64,000 nt of DNA from contig NZ_LT707065.1 of assembly GCF_900156745.1 (NCBI RefSeq), forward strand, positions 3,844,001 to 3,908,000, in the 5' to 3' direction. Each line of letters opens with the position of its first letter. Within the stretch, counting starts at the first letter, position 1. Under the pieces are notes generated by a model. The model saw only the letters and a program-made list of their open reading frames with translations. It was not told the origin of the DNA and made no database searches. Both the position numbers and the translations under genes were made by a program. This DNA comes from Achromobacter sp. MFA1 R4 (GTDB taxonomy: Bacteria > Pseudomonadota > Gammaproteobacteria > Burkholderiales > Burkholderiaceae_B). Positions 9,296 to 17,147 of the stretch are shown piece after piece.

Positions 9296-9977
9296 ACATG
9301 TCCGACACGATCTCCAGAGACCGTATCCACAGCACCAGGCCGGTGACGCAAGCGCCCAGCACCAGGGCGCGCAGCCAGACAGCCAGCCCGTCTTGCGTGG
9401 GCGGCGTGCCCGCAGGAATGTCCTTGGCGTCGACGTTGCCGGTGATGATGGCTCGCACCAGCCGTTTGCGTCGCACGACGGCATACCAGGCCACGGCCAG
9501 CACATGCAGCGCGACAAGGCCGATGATGACCCACTCGTTGAGCTTGTGCCACGAGGTCATGGCGCTGGCGGTGGCTTCCGACACGTATCCGAACAGCGGG
9601 CCCTGCGTCATGATGTCGTCGGTGGTGAAAAGCCCGCTGACCGCCTGGAAGCCCACGACCAGCAACAGCGCCATCACGGACAGGGCTCCCAGCGGATTGT
9701 GGCCGGCCGGCGCCGCCGCGCCCTTGAGGTAGCGGGCGATCGACGCTGGGCCTCGCACGAAGTGCGCGAACCGGACGTAGCGCGGGCCGACAAAGCCCCA
9801 CAGCAGGCGAAAGAGGATCAGGCCCAGCGCCGTACAGCCAAAGCGCACGTGCCAGTCCATGTACAGGCCGCCCAGCTTCACGCTGACGAACGCGCCGACG
9901 ATACAGACGACGAGGGCCCAATGGAAGAGTCGAGTGGGAAGGTCCCAGATGCGGACCGCGAGACGATTGTTCTGCAT
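9285..9977 (-). CDS. Cytochrome b561-type membrane protein (cytochrome b/b6 domain)
   Basis: A 230-residue integral membrane di-heme cytochrome b of the Ni-hydrogenase/b561 type. It begins RIWDLPTRLFHWALVVCIVGAF, with the characteristic RxxHW heme-ligand segment. It has four main hydrophobic spans, further histidines at WHVRFGCTALG and SWHKLNEWVIIGLVALHVLAV, and a fifth C-terminal anchor. Such proteins pass electrons between the quinone pool and periplasmic c-type cytochromes, and the facing cytochrome c' gene is the obvious candidate partner. The C-terminus ends inside a 13-bp tandem repeat. Family assignment is firm; the partner is inferred. Confidence 0.92.
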   Translation of the reverse strand: MQNNRLAVRIWDLPTRLFHWALVVCIVGAFVSVKLGGLYMDWHVRFGCTALGLILFRLLWGFVGPRYVRFAHFVRGPASIARYLKGAAAPAGHNPLGALSVMALLLVVGFQAVSGLFTTDDIMTQGPLFGYVSEATASAMTSWHKLNEWVIIGLVALHVLAVAWYAVVRRKRLVRAIITGNVDAKDIPAGTPPTQDGLAVWLRALVLGACVTGLVLWIRSLEIVSDMSFS

Positions 9978-10065
9978 GTCGATATCGCCAAGGCTGGAAT
10001 TGCCGCGACTTTATCACGCACAAAAGCAAACCGCCGCGTATGAAACGCGGCGGTCTTGACCCGGC

Positions 10066-10347
10066 TCAGCGAGCGTTGCGGCGCACCGGTTCGATGCGAT
10101 GAACGTGTTCGTGGCGGAAGCGGATGCGCTGGCCGGGCGCCTTTTGCGCGGCCGCCCCGCACGGCACCACTTCGGTCGTGTAGGTGGTCGTGCCGTTGAT
10201 CGGCGCATTGAAAATGACGGTTGCGCGGATCTCGGGGCCGTTGGCCGGCTTCAGGTAGACGATGTCGCCGATATGGATGGGCATGTCGTCGAGCTGGGTG
10301 TGGGCCGGGCGCTGGATCAGGTCGGTGGTGGTGAAACGAGTATTCAT
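10066..10347 (-). CDS. Hypothetical 93-residue protein
   Basis: A small soluble protein whose family I do not recognise. It begins MNTRFTTTDLIQRPAHTQLDD, has a central stretch IGDIVYLKPANGPEIRATVIFNAP that looks like a small beta-barrel (KOW/SH3-like pattern), and ends with a basic tail RFRHEHVHRIEPVRRNAR. Codon use resembles neighbouring genes and the start is preceded by AAAGAGAAC. It stands alone, downstream of a 760-base gene-free region. The histidine- and arginine-rich C-terminus suggests nucleic-acid or metal binding, but this is only inference. Confidence 0.7.
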   Translation of the reverse strand: MNTRFTTTDLIQRPAHTQLDDMPIHIGDIVYLKPANGPEIRATVIFNAPINGTTTYTTEVVPCGAAAQKAPGQRIRFRHEHVHRIEPVRRNAR

Positions 10348-10809
10348 GTTGTGTTCTCTTTAGGTTCTAGTTATTGGAAAAGCTGCGTATTGCCAAGTGG
10401 GGCGCAAGGCGGCGTTAAGGCCGGGCATTTGCACCTGTGCCGTGCCCGCCGGGTTGTATTGGACAGGCATTACATGACACTAACGCATTGTTGCCGCCAT
10501 CTCTTTGCGCATTCTCATGTTTCTGCGCGTCGTTTCGATGGCGTGATGCGGCGGTGATGCCATCCTCCAGTCCTGGATGGCATCGGTTCGGGTCCGCGTG
10601 GCTTGGATGTACAAGACTTCCGCTTGCGCGTTTGTCTGCGCCCGTGCGGCCCGAGATCATGCAGAGCGGCTAGGCTCTTGCATTCGCGGTCATTGCCCGC
10701 GATATGTGTCGCTGCTTCCGATAGGGCAGCTTTGGGATGATTGCGGTGGCTTCAGGCCGATCCGGAACTGACGGGTCGGCTAAGGCGGTGCTGCGACCTG
10801 GCCCTGCGT

Positions 10810-10838
10810 TTGCGTTTTTCGCTTGTTATTCGCTATAT
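10810..10838 (+). promoter_or_regulatory. Candidate sigma70 promoter in the gene-free region
   Basis: TTGCGT (10810-10815), a 17-bp spacer and CTATAT (10833-10838) give a plausible promoter reading rightward. The predicted start near 10845 lies just before a chain of hairpins. No gene with a ribosome site follows on this strand. Confidence 0.5.
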
Positions 10839-10844
10839 ACGTCG

Positions 10845-11030
10845 CAATGACGCAGGGACTTACAGGCGTTGGCTGGAACGGCGGGAGTGATCCCGCTTCG
10901 GTTCCGGTGTGCTCCCAGATGGGTAGGGTCTGGGAAGACGTTGGTGACCGTACGGTGTTGCCCGTACAGCGATATTCTTACGTTGGTCTTTGCAGCCGGT
11001 TTTTAAGCCGCAAGATTTAGCCGCAAGAGC
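10845..11030 (+). ncRNA. Candidate structured small RNA
   Basis: Downstream of the 10810-10838 promoter lie three consecutive perfect stems: GCGGGA/TCCCGC with outer GGAAC/GTTCC (10876-10905), TCCCAGA/TCTGGGA (10913-10935) and GTACGG/CCGTAC (10950-10967). The hexamer CGTTGG sits before, between and after them (10867, 10939, 10981). GTTGGCT near 10868 can pair with AGCCGAC near 11028 to close the domain. It matches no RNA family I know. A leaderless 57-codon frame from the ATG at 10847 is the alternative reading. Confidence 0.4.
11003..11028. repeat. Two-copy 13-bp direct repeat
   Basis: TTAAGCCGCAAGA is followed at once by TTTAGCCGCAAGA; the core AGCCGCAAGA lies at 11006-11015 and 11019-11028. 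It closes the structured intergenic region. Confidence 0.7.
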
Positions 11031-11110
11031 CGACTGACAATAATATCCGAAGTTGCCCGATTTTGCAAGCGGTTTCTGTGCAAAGGGCATAAGCGGCGCG
11101 TGCCGGACGC

Positions 11111-11470
11111 TCAGTGCGCCGCGGGACGGGCCTGGCGCTGGGCCTCGATGATGAGCCCCTCAAGGCGCGGCGACATGCGCAGCGCCACCTGGGCGGCCGT
11201 CGAGCCGTCGGGTTGCGGGGCGGTTTCCAGGGCGAGTTCGATGCGCTCGTTGTCGAACGCTTCCGGCGCGGCCTCGATTTCCACATAGCGGTCGAGCAGG
11301 GCGTCGACGGCCTTCTGGGCGTCCGCCAGGGCTTCGTCCGACAGCTTGCCATTGCCCAGGTACTGATTGACCACGCGCGCCAGATCGTTCATGAAAAGGA
11401 GCAGGGCATTCGCGCCGCGGCAGTCCGGATGCGTGAAACCCCAGGCCTGGGAGGAAGCGTTCTGATTCAT
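11111..11470 (-). CDS. Hypothetical 119-residue protein
   Basis: A small acidic, mostly helical soluble protein with no family I recognise. It starts MNQNASSQAWGFTHPDCRGANALLLFMNDLARVV. It continues with a helix-rich middle (LSDEALADAQKAVDALLDRYVEIEA) and ends SPRLEGLIIEAQRQARPAAH. No signal peptide or membrane span is visible. The start at 11470 gives a compact protein; the frame stays open to 11686, but the extra part is proline- and arginine-rich, unlike the body. It is divergent from the DUF3053 lipoprotein gene. Probably real because codon use is strongly GC3-biased in this frame. Confidence 0.65.
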   Translation of the reverse strand: MNQNASSQAWGFTHPDCRGANALLLFMNDLARVVNQYLGNGKLSDEALADAQKAVDALLDRYVEIEAAPEAFDNERIELALETAPQPDGSTAAQVALRMSPRLEGLIIEAQRQARPAAH

Positions 11471-11703
11471 GTCGTCAGCCAAAATGCGATGTTGCGGGCG
11501 GCCGCCGGCCGCCGGATCCGTGATTTTAGAGGAAGCCGGCGCCGATCCGTCGCGCGGGCGCGAGGGCCCGCTTCCCTGTGTCAACTCGCTTCGATGGCAA
11601 CAAAATCCGCCCCTCGGGATGCGGGGACGGCCCCTGCCGGATAATCTGCCGGAAATGCCCGCCGCGGCGGGCGCCGGAATCTGCAAAATCGGAGTGCGAA
11701 AGG

Positions 11704-12423
11704 ATGCGCATGGTCTTGGTTCGCGCGTGCGTGACAGGCATGGCGGTGGTCTCGTTGATGTTGATGACGGCCTGCGTAAATAAAGAGCCGCAGGAGCGCG
11801 CCGCGTTCATACAGTTGCTGCAGGCCCGGATGAACAACGTGACGCTGGTGCCGATCGGCATCCTGAGCAAATCCGAAAAGGAAGCCATCGGCGATTACGA
11901 CGACGCCTACGAGGTGATCACGGACTTCCAGGACGCGATGGCCAAGGCGGCCTCGCCGCTACGCGAGGTGCTGGCGGTCGAGACGATCCGGTCCGTGGGC
12001 GAGATCGTGGAGCGCAGGGCCAGCTTCGAGGCCGCCCGCAAGACCTTGGCCGACGCCGCCGCGCAGGTCCAGGAGGCGCGCGGCAAGGCTGACCGGGCGC
12101 GCACGGACCTGGCCCTGCCCGCCGACCTGGCGCCGGTGTACGACGGGGTCTACGACGAAGCCGTGAGTGCGCCGGCTGCCGAGTTGATGGATGCCGCAGC
12201 CAAAATGGATTCGGTTGCGCGTGACGCGCTGGGCATCGCCGACCTCGTGGCAGCCAACGCCGCGGACATCCTGCTCGTGGACGGGCAGGCGCGCGTCGCC
12301 AAGCCCACGCTGCAGCAGGAATTGAACCTGCGCCTGCAGGGATTGAACGCGCAGTCCGATGCGCTGGAGGCGGCCCGCGCGACCCTCCTGCAGGCGGCCG
12401 GCGCAGGCCCGGCGGCGCCATAG
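11704..12423 (+). CDS. DUF3053-type lipoprotein
   Basis: A 239-residue predicted outer- or inner-membrane lipoprotein. The N-terminal signal MRMVLVRACVTGMAVVSLML ends with a lipobox-like MTAC (cysteine near residue 24). The body is a long helical coiled-coil-like domain (ASFEAARKTLADAAAQVQEARGKADRARTDL). The segment NKEPQERAAFIQLLQARM directly after the lipidated cysteine is the signature start of DUF3053, the E. coli YiaF family. The start at 11704 has GGAG and AAAGG upstream. The function of the family is unknown. It stands between a divergent hypothetical gene and an AI-2E-family permease. Confidence 0.85.
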   Translation: MRMVLVRACVTGMAVVSLMLMTACVNKEPQERAAFIQLLQARMNNVTLVPIGILSKSEKEAIGDYDDAYEVITDFQDAMAKAASPLREVLAVETIRSVGEIVERRASFEAARKTLADAAAQVQEARGKADRARTDLALPADLAPVYDGVYDEAVSAPAAELMDAAAKMDSVARDALGIADLVAANAADILLVDGQARVAKPTLQQELNLRLQGLNAQSDALEAARATLLQAAGAGPAAP

Positions 12424-12514
12424 CCATGCGACAGACCCCTCGCGACCCGAGCGCCGCCCGGCCGCGCTTTGTACAATGCGGCTCTTGCGGCGATTGCCGT
12501 GCCTTGGACGGACT

Positions 12515-13669
12515 ATGAGCCAATCTTCCGGCGTGCACTACAAAACCTTTCTGCTCCTGCTGGTGGTAGTCACCATCGCGTTCGGATGGTTGTTGTGGCC
12601 TTTCTATGGTGCCGTTTTCTGGGGCTCCATTCTCGCCATTCTCTTTGCTCCCTTGCAGCGCCGCCTGGTGATGCGCGTCGGGGGACGGCGCAATCTGGCT
12701 GCGCTCATCACCTTGCTGCTGGTGCTGCTGCTGGTGATTCTTCCGCTGGTCGTGATCAGCGGATCGCTGGTGACCGAAGGCGCCAATCTCTATCAAAGCA
12801 TCAAGTCCGGCCAGATCAACTTCGGGGCCTACTTCCAGCAGGCCATGGAGGCGTTGCCGCCGTCGGTGCATGCCTTGCTGTCACGCTTCGACCTGGCCGA
12901 CATTCCGAGCCTGCAGGAAAAGCTGAGCGCCGGCGCGATGCAGGCCAGCCAGTTTCTGGCGACCCAGGCATTGAGCATCGGACAGGACACGTTCCAGTTC
13001 GTGGTCAGCTTCGGCATCATGATGTACCTGCTGTTCTTCCTGTTGCGCGACGGGCCGCAGTTGTCCGCGCGGTTGCGGCGCGCCGTGCCCCTGAGCGACG
13101 GCCACAAGCAGCACCTGTTCCGCAAGTTCACGACCGTGGTGCGCGCCACCGTCAAGGGCAACGTCGCGGTGGCGGCGGCGCAGGGCGCGCTGGGCGGCAT
13201 CATCTTTTCCATTCTCTCGATCCAGGGCGCGCTGCTGTGGGGCGTGATCATGGCCTTCCTGTCGCTGCTGCCGGCGATCGGCGCGGGCCTGATCTGGGCG
13301 CCGGTGGCGATCTATTTCCTGCTGACGGGCGCCGTGGTCAAGGGTGCCGTGCTGATCGGCTTTGGGGTGCTGGTCATCGGGATGGTCGACAATGTCCTGC
13401 GGCCCATCCTGGTGGGCAAGGACACGAAAATGCCTGACTACGTCGTGCTGATCTCCACGCTGGGCGGCATGGCCCTGTTCGGCCTGAACGGCTTTGTGAT
13501 CGGCCCGCTGATCGCTGCGCTGTTCATGGCGAGCTGGGATTTGTTTTCGTCCGCGACAAACGACGCGGCGGTTGCCCCCGAGGCAAGCGCATCCGTGACG
13601 GATGGCGCTGCGGCCGGCGGCCCTGTTGCAGGCACGCCGGCGGCTGCCCGTCGGGCCCGTCCCGAATAG
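12515..13669 (+). CDS. AI-2E family (PerM-like) membrane transporter
   Basis: A 384-residue protein of the AI-2 exporter / PerM family (COG0628). It has two N-terminal spans (KTFLLLLVVVTIAFGWLLWPFYGAVFWGSILAILFAPL), a soluble central domain, and a C-terminal membrane bundle. The bundle includes the conserved FLSLLPAIGAGLIWAPVAIYFLLTG and MVDNVLRPILVGKDTKMPDYVVLISTLGGM; DN-RP-L is the family's most conserved stretch. The C-terminal tail is alanine-rich. The start at 12515 was chosen because upstream codons lack family features. Substrates proven for relatives include AI-2 and Na+/H+; none can be assigned here. Confidence 0.9.
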   Translation: MSQSSGVHYKTFLLLLVVVTIAFGWLLWPFYGAVFWGSILAILFAPLQRRLVMRVGGRRNLAALITLLLVLLLVILPLVVISGSLVTEGANLYQSIKSGQINFGAYFQQAMEALPPSVHALLSRFDLADIPSLQEKLSAGAMQASQFLATQALSIGQDTFQFVVSFGIMMYLLFFLLRDGPQLSARLRRAVPLSDGHKQHLFRKFTTVVRATVKGNVAVAAAQGALGGIIFSILSIQGALLWGVIMAFLSLLPAIGAGLIWAPVAIYFLLTGAVVKGAVLIGFGVLVIGMVDNVLRPILVGKDTKMPDYVVLISTLGGMALFGLNGFVIGPLIAALFMASWDLFSSATNDAAVAPEASASVTDGAAAGGPVAGTPAAARRARPE

Positions 13670-13718
13670 CCTCGCCGGGCTCCCCGGGAGCGCCTGGCCG
13701 GGTGTATGGTGTAGCAGC

Positions 13719-13739
13719 GCCGGCGGCTTTGCCGCCGGC
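13719..13739 (+). other. GC hairpin after the PerM-like gene
   Basis: The perfect 9-bp stem GCCGGCGGC / GCCGCCGGC has loop TTT, 50 bases beyond the stop and 39 before the next start. There is no T-run, so it is a possible weak terminator. Confidence 0.5.
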
Positions 13740-13777
13740 CGTTCGTGTCAACCTCGCCAACCAGGAGCGCATGGAAT

Positions 13778-13999
13778 ATGGAATGGAAACTGCATCGGTC
13801 GGGCTGGATCGAAGAGCGCAATTTCGACATTGAATTCGCGGAAACACCCGAGGGCTACCACGTCCGTGCGCGGGTCTTCGGCTTTCCTGTGCTTGAAGAC
13901 AACAAGCACGTGTTTCCCAACGAGGCGCTGGCTGAAAAAGGGGCGTTGACGCTCCTCAAGAGCCAGTTCGCGGGGACGCCGGACCTTGAAGACAGCTAG
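13778..13999 (+). CDS. Hypothetical 73-residue protein
   Basis: A compact acidic protein beginning MEWKLHRSGWIEERNFDIEFAE and ending AGTPDLEDS, with no signal or membrane span. I do not recognise the family. The start follows AGGAG with 10-base spacing. Aromatic and charged residues alternate (YHVRARVFGFPVLEDNKHVF) in a way that suggests a small beta-sheet. Its stop overlaps the likely start of the diguanylate cyclase by 14 bases, so the two may be translationally coupled. Probably a real conserved small gene, judged from ribosome site and codon use only. Confidence 0.7.
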   Translation: MEWKLHRSGWIEERNFDIEFAETPEGYHVRARVFGFPVLEDNKHVFPNEALAEKGALTLLKSQFAGTPDLEDS

Positions 14000-15647
14000 C
14001 GCGGAAAAAACGGGGAAATCATCAGGCACGGCGGCAGGTTCGGGACGCGCAGCCCCGGCGGCGCGCCGCGCCCCGGCTGACGGCGACGAACCTGGTGGCG
14101 CGCGCCCGCGCTGGCCGCGCCGCTATTCCATGAAGACGGGCCTGCTGGTGCTGGTCTTTGCCTGCATCACCCCGTCGCTGATCGTGGCGACCGTTGCCGT
14201 CTACGAAAGCTACGTCGTACAAAAGGACCGGATCTACCGCGACACGATCTTCCTGGCGCGCAATCTCACGGCCATCCTCGACCGCGAACTCACCGGCGTC
14301 GAGGCCGGCCTGCAGATGCTCGCCTCGTCTCCCGACCTGGTGGGCGGGGACCTGGAGGGATTTCATCGGCGCGCGCGCGACGCCGTGCGATTCCAGATCG
14401 CCGACAGCTACGTCCTGACCGACAAGGAAGGACGCCAGATCCTCAACACGCGGGTGCCCTATGGAGCGGCCCTGCCGGCGGGCAGTGCCCCCAAGGAACT
14501 GCTGCGCGTCTTCCAGTCGCGTGCCCCGGTGCTCACCGGCCTGTTTGTCGGCGGCCTCTCCAAAAGGCCCACCATTGCCCTGGGCGTGCCCGTGCTGCGT
14601 GGCGAAGAAGTGGTCTATAGCCTGAATGTAGCGCTGTCGCCCGAGAGCATCGCAGACGTGCTGGGCCGGCGTGCGCTGCCCGAGGGCTGGGTGGCGGCGG
14701 TGCTGGACGAGTCCGGCACCATCGTCGCGCGGACCCGGGACACGTCCCGGTTCGTGGGCCAAAAGGCGGTGCCCGCGCTGGCGCTCGCCATGCAGCAGGA
14801 TAGCGAAGGTTCGCTCGAAACCATCACCAAGGAGGACTCACCGGTCTACACGGCGTTCAGCCGGTCGTCGCTGTCGGGCTGGACGGTCGTGGCCGGCGCG
14901 CCCACGCAATTGTTGACCACGGGCCTGTACCGCTCCATTGCGTGGATCGCGCTGGGCACGCTGTGTGTGTTCGGCTTGGGGCTATGGTTGGCGCTGCGGC
15001 TGGCAAGCCGGCTGACGTCGGCGGTGCACGGACTGGTCGCGCCCGCCGTGGCGCTGGGCGAAGGCCGTACGGTGGAACTGCCGGCCACACGCGTGAAGGA
15101 AGCCCAGGAAGTTGGGGCGGCCATGTTGCAGGCGTCGCGCATGCTGGCGCGCGCGCAGCACCTGGCGCACTACGATCCCCTGACCGGCCTGTGCAACCGG
15201 GTGTTGTTCGGCGAACTGGTCATGCGCGAACTGGCGGTGGCGCAGCGCAGTGGCGACGCGTTCTCGATCCTGGCGATCGATCTGGACGGCTTCAAGGCGG
15301 TGAACGACATGCACGGCCACGCCGCGGGCGATACGGTGCTCAAGGAGGCGGCAGACCGCATGGCGAGCGCCATCCGCGTGTCCGACGTGGCGGCAAGGCT
15401 GGGGGGCGACGAATTCGCGGTGCTGCTGCTGGGCGCCAGCGGAGAGCATGCGCGGCAGGTGGCCGAGGCCCTTGTCGAGAGCCTGTCGCTGCCGTACCCC
15501 GGCGTGCGCGTCGCCGTATCGGCAAGCATAGGCATCGCCGAGTATCCGCGATCGGGCACGACCATGATGCAGCTCCTGGAGCGCGCGGACGTGTTGCTGT
15601 ATCGAGCCAAGGGGCTGGGCAAGCGGCGGGTGGCCCTGGACCCCTGA
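13986..15647 (+). CDS. Membrane-anchored diguanylate cyclase (dCACHE-GGDEF)
   Basis: A 553-residue sensor enzyme predicted to make cyclic di-GMP. A transmembrane helix (TGLLVLVFACITPSLIVATVAVY) precedes a periplasmic double-CACHE-like domain of about 240 residues. A second span follows (SIAWIALGTLCVFGLGLWLAL), then a HAMP-like linker and a C-terminal GGDEF domain. The active-site motif GGDEF is intact at residues 473-477, and the product-inhibition I-site RVSD lies five residues before it (464-467). Numbering assumes the TTG at 13986; an ATG at 14130 directly before the first span is the alternative start. No EAL domain is present. The ligand is unknown. Confidence 0.9.
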   Translation: MKTASAEKTGKSSGTAAGSGRAAPAARRAPADGDEPGGARPRWPRRYSMKTGLLVLVFACITPSLIVATVAVYESYVVQKDRIYRDTIFLARNLTAILDRELTGVEAGLQMLASSPDLVGGDLEGFHRRARDAVRFQIADSYVLTDKEGRQILNTRVPYGAALPAGSAPKELLRVFQSRAPVLTGLFVGGLSKRPTIALGVPVLRGEEVVYSLNVALSPESIADVLGRRALPEGWVAAVLDESGTIVARTRDTSRFVGQKAVPALALAMQQDSEGSLETITKEDSPVYTAFSRSSLSGWTVVAGAPTQLLTTGLYRSIAWIALGTLCVFGLGLWLALRLASRLTSAVHGLVAPAVALGEGRTVELPATRVKEAQEVGAAMLQASRMLARAQHLAHYDPLTGLCNRVLFGELVMRELAVAQRSGDAFSILAIDLDGFKAVNDMHGHAAGDTVLKEAADRMASAIRVSDVAARLGGDEFAVLLLGASGEHARQVAEALVESLSLPYPGVRVAVSASIGIAEYPRSGTTMMQLLERADVLLYRAKGLGKRRVALDP

Positions 15648-15670
15648 AGCCGGGCCTCGCCGCGCGTCCG

Positions 15671-15913
15671 TCAGATGTCGTGGCGCGGCGGCGGCAGGGC
15701 GGTCAGGACTTCACCCGACCTCAGGCGGTAGCGCCTGTCGTCCAGCGCAATCACGTGGTCTCCCTCGGAAGTCCTGAGGATGTAGCGCGAACCGGCGCGC
15801 GGCGCGGCGCCGGCCTCGGGCTCGTCCGCCTGCAGGAACACTTCGATGCGGTAGAGACGGCCCGAATCCGTGCTTGCCAGTACGTCGCTCATCCTGCGTA
15901 TTGAAATGGCCAT
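15671..15913 (-). CDS. Hypothetical 80-residue protein
   Basis: A small soluble protein with no recognised family. It reads as a compact beta-rich fold (RLYRIEVFLQADEPE, SRYILRTSEGDHVIALDDRRYRLRSGEVL) with no signal peptide. The chosen start at 15913 has GGAG 10 bases upstream; a methionine at 15892 is a possible shorter start. It converges on the GGDEF gene and is divergent from the YddG-like exporter. Codon bias supports coding. Confidence 0.65.
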   Translation of the reverse strand: MAISIRRMSDVLASTDSGRLYRIEVFLQADEPEAGAAPRAGSRYILRTSEGDHVIALDDRRYRLRSGEVLTALPPPRHDI

Positions 15914-16020
15914 GCAGCTTATTCTCCATACGGTTTTCGCTAAACTTGCCGCCTTGGCGCCGCGCCGGCCTGCGGGCGGGCAGTGCGGCGGGCAGGTGTG
16001 GCAAGCAATTGGAAACGGTA

Positions 16021-16929
16021 ATGCAATGGACTCCTGGCCGTAACGCGGCCACTACCCTGGGTTTGCTGGCGGTGCTGCTGTGGGGCACTGTCGTCGGCCT
16101 GATTCGCGGCGTCAGTGAAAATTTCGGACCGATAGGCGGCGCCGCGCTGATTTATACGGTGGGTGCGGCGTTGCTGGTGTTGTTGCTCGGCTTTCCCAAG
16201 CTGCGCGCATTTCCCCGGTCTTATCTCGTGGTGGGCAGCGTGCTGTTCGTCGCTTATGAGATATGCCTCTCGCTGTCGCTGGGTTTCGCGGCCGATCGTG
16301 GGCAAGCCATCGAACTGGGCATCGTCAATTACCTCTGGCCGTGTTTGACGGTGATATTTGCCATGCTCATCAACGGCCAGCGGGCAAGCGTGTGGGTGGC
16401 GCCGGGCATCTTGTTGTCGGTCTGCGGCATCGTGTGGGTCGTGGGTGGTTCCGGCGGCCTGTCGTTCGAACGCACCGCCGCCAATGTGTCGAGCAATCCT
16501 TTGAGTTATGGCCTGGCCTTCAGCGGCGCCATCATCTGGGCCGTGTACTGCAACGTGACGAAGCGTTTTGCCGATGGCAAAAATGGCGTCGCGCTGTTTT
16601 TCATGCTGACGGCCGCGGTCCTGTGGATCAAGTTCCTGCTCAGCGCGGAACCCTCCCTGGTGTTCACGGCGCCCGCCACCCTCGAACTATGCGTGGCCGG
16701 GGGCGCGATGGCCGCCGGCTATGCGTTCTGGAACGTGGGGATACTGCGAGGCAACCTCACCCTGCTGGCCACGGCGTCATACTTCACCCCGGTTTTCTCC
16801 ACCTTCTTCGCCGCCGTGTGGCTGTCGACGCCGCTCACCCTGTCGTTCTGGCAGGGGGTGGCCATGGTCACCGCCGGCTCGCTGGTGTGCTGGGCGGCGA
16901 CGCGCGGCAGGCCGGCCCGCAACGGTTAG
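16021..16929 (+). CDS. yddG: EamA/DMT-family exporter, YddG-like (aromatic amino acids)
   Basis: A 302-residue ten-span drug/metabolite transporter. It starts MQWTPGRNAATTLGLLAVLLWGTVVGLIRGVSENFGPIGGAAL. The duplicated EamA architecture is clear, with ELGIVNYLWPCLTVIFAML in the first half and AGYAFWNVGILRGNLTLLATASYFTPVFS in the second. The N-x-LWP and the C-terminal S-YFTPVFST segments are typical of YddG, which exports aromatic amino acids and paraquat. The start at 16021 removes a long extension that lacks similarity. No pathway partner is adjacent. Family secure, substrate inferred. Confidence 0.85.
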   Translation: MQWTPGRNAATTLGLLAVLLWGTVVGLIRGVSENFGPIGGAALIYTVGAALLVLLLGFPKLRAFPRSYLVVGSVLFVAYEICLSLSLGFAADRGQAIELGIVNYLWPCLTVIFAMLINGQRASVWVAPGILLSVCGIVWVVGGSGGLSFERTAANVSSNPLSYGLAFSGAIIWAVYCNVTKRFADGKNGVALFFMLTAAVLWIKFLLSAEPSLVFTAPATLELCVAGGAMAAGYAFWNVGILRGNLTLLATASYFTPVFSTFFAAVWLSTPLTLSFWQGVAMVTAGSLVCWAATRGRPARNG

Positions 16930-16955
16930 TCCGGGCCTGGCCTTCAGAAGGGGGA

Positions 16956-17147
16956 TTACTCGATGAGCATCGTCAGGGCGACCGCGAATCCCAACGGGAC
17001 CAGCAGCAACGATGCAAAGGTGGAACTGACGATCGCCGCCGATATCTTCAGCCAGGGCTCGGGCCCTGCGCTGCGTATCGTTTGAATCACCAACGCGACG
17101 ATACCCATAACCATCAAACAGCTCATGAAAACTGCCAAGTAAGTCAT
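16956..17147 (-). CDS. Small two-span membrane protein (hypothetical)
   Basis: A 63-residue, highly hydrophobic protein (MTYLAVFMSCLMVMGIVALVIQTI, then SAAIVSSTFASLLLVPLGFAVALTMLI). Two transmembrane helices are joined by a short loop RSAGPEPWLK. The ribosome site GGAG lies 5 bases before the ATG. No family recognised. It converges on the YddG-like gene. Hydrophobicity and a clear ribosome site argue for a real small membrane protein. Confidence 0.65.
   Translation of the reverse strand: MTYLAVFMSCLMVMGIVALVIQTIRSAGPEPWLKISAAIVSSTFASLLLVPLGFAVALTMLIE

Larger units (their letters stand above)
10348..11110. other. Gene-free structured intergenic region
   Basis: About 760 bases without a convincing coding region. 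Codon structure is poor in all frames and AT content is higher than in the flanks. It holds several perfect hairpins: 10556-10584 (10-bp arms GATGCCATCC / GGATGGCATC), 10684-10702 (TCGCGG / CCGCGA), 10757-10779 (CCGATCCG / CGGGTCGG), 10876-10905, 10913-10935 and 10950-10967. There is also a sigma70-like promoter at 10810-10838. It may encode one or more small RNAs. Confidence 0.6.

Noticed and set aside
10845..11030. 6S RNA
   Set aside because: There is no long closing rod with a central open bubble, and short similarities to the E. coli 6S sequence occur in the wrong order.
10350..11100. Riboswitch of a known class (cobalamin, TPP, glycine, SAH)
   Set aside because: None of the conserved core sequences were seen and no metabolic gene follows on the plus strand.
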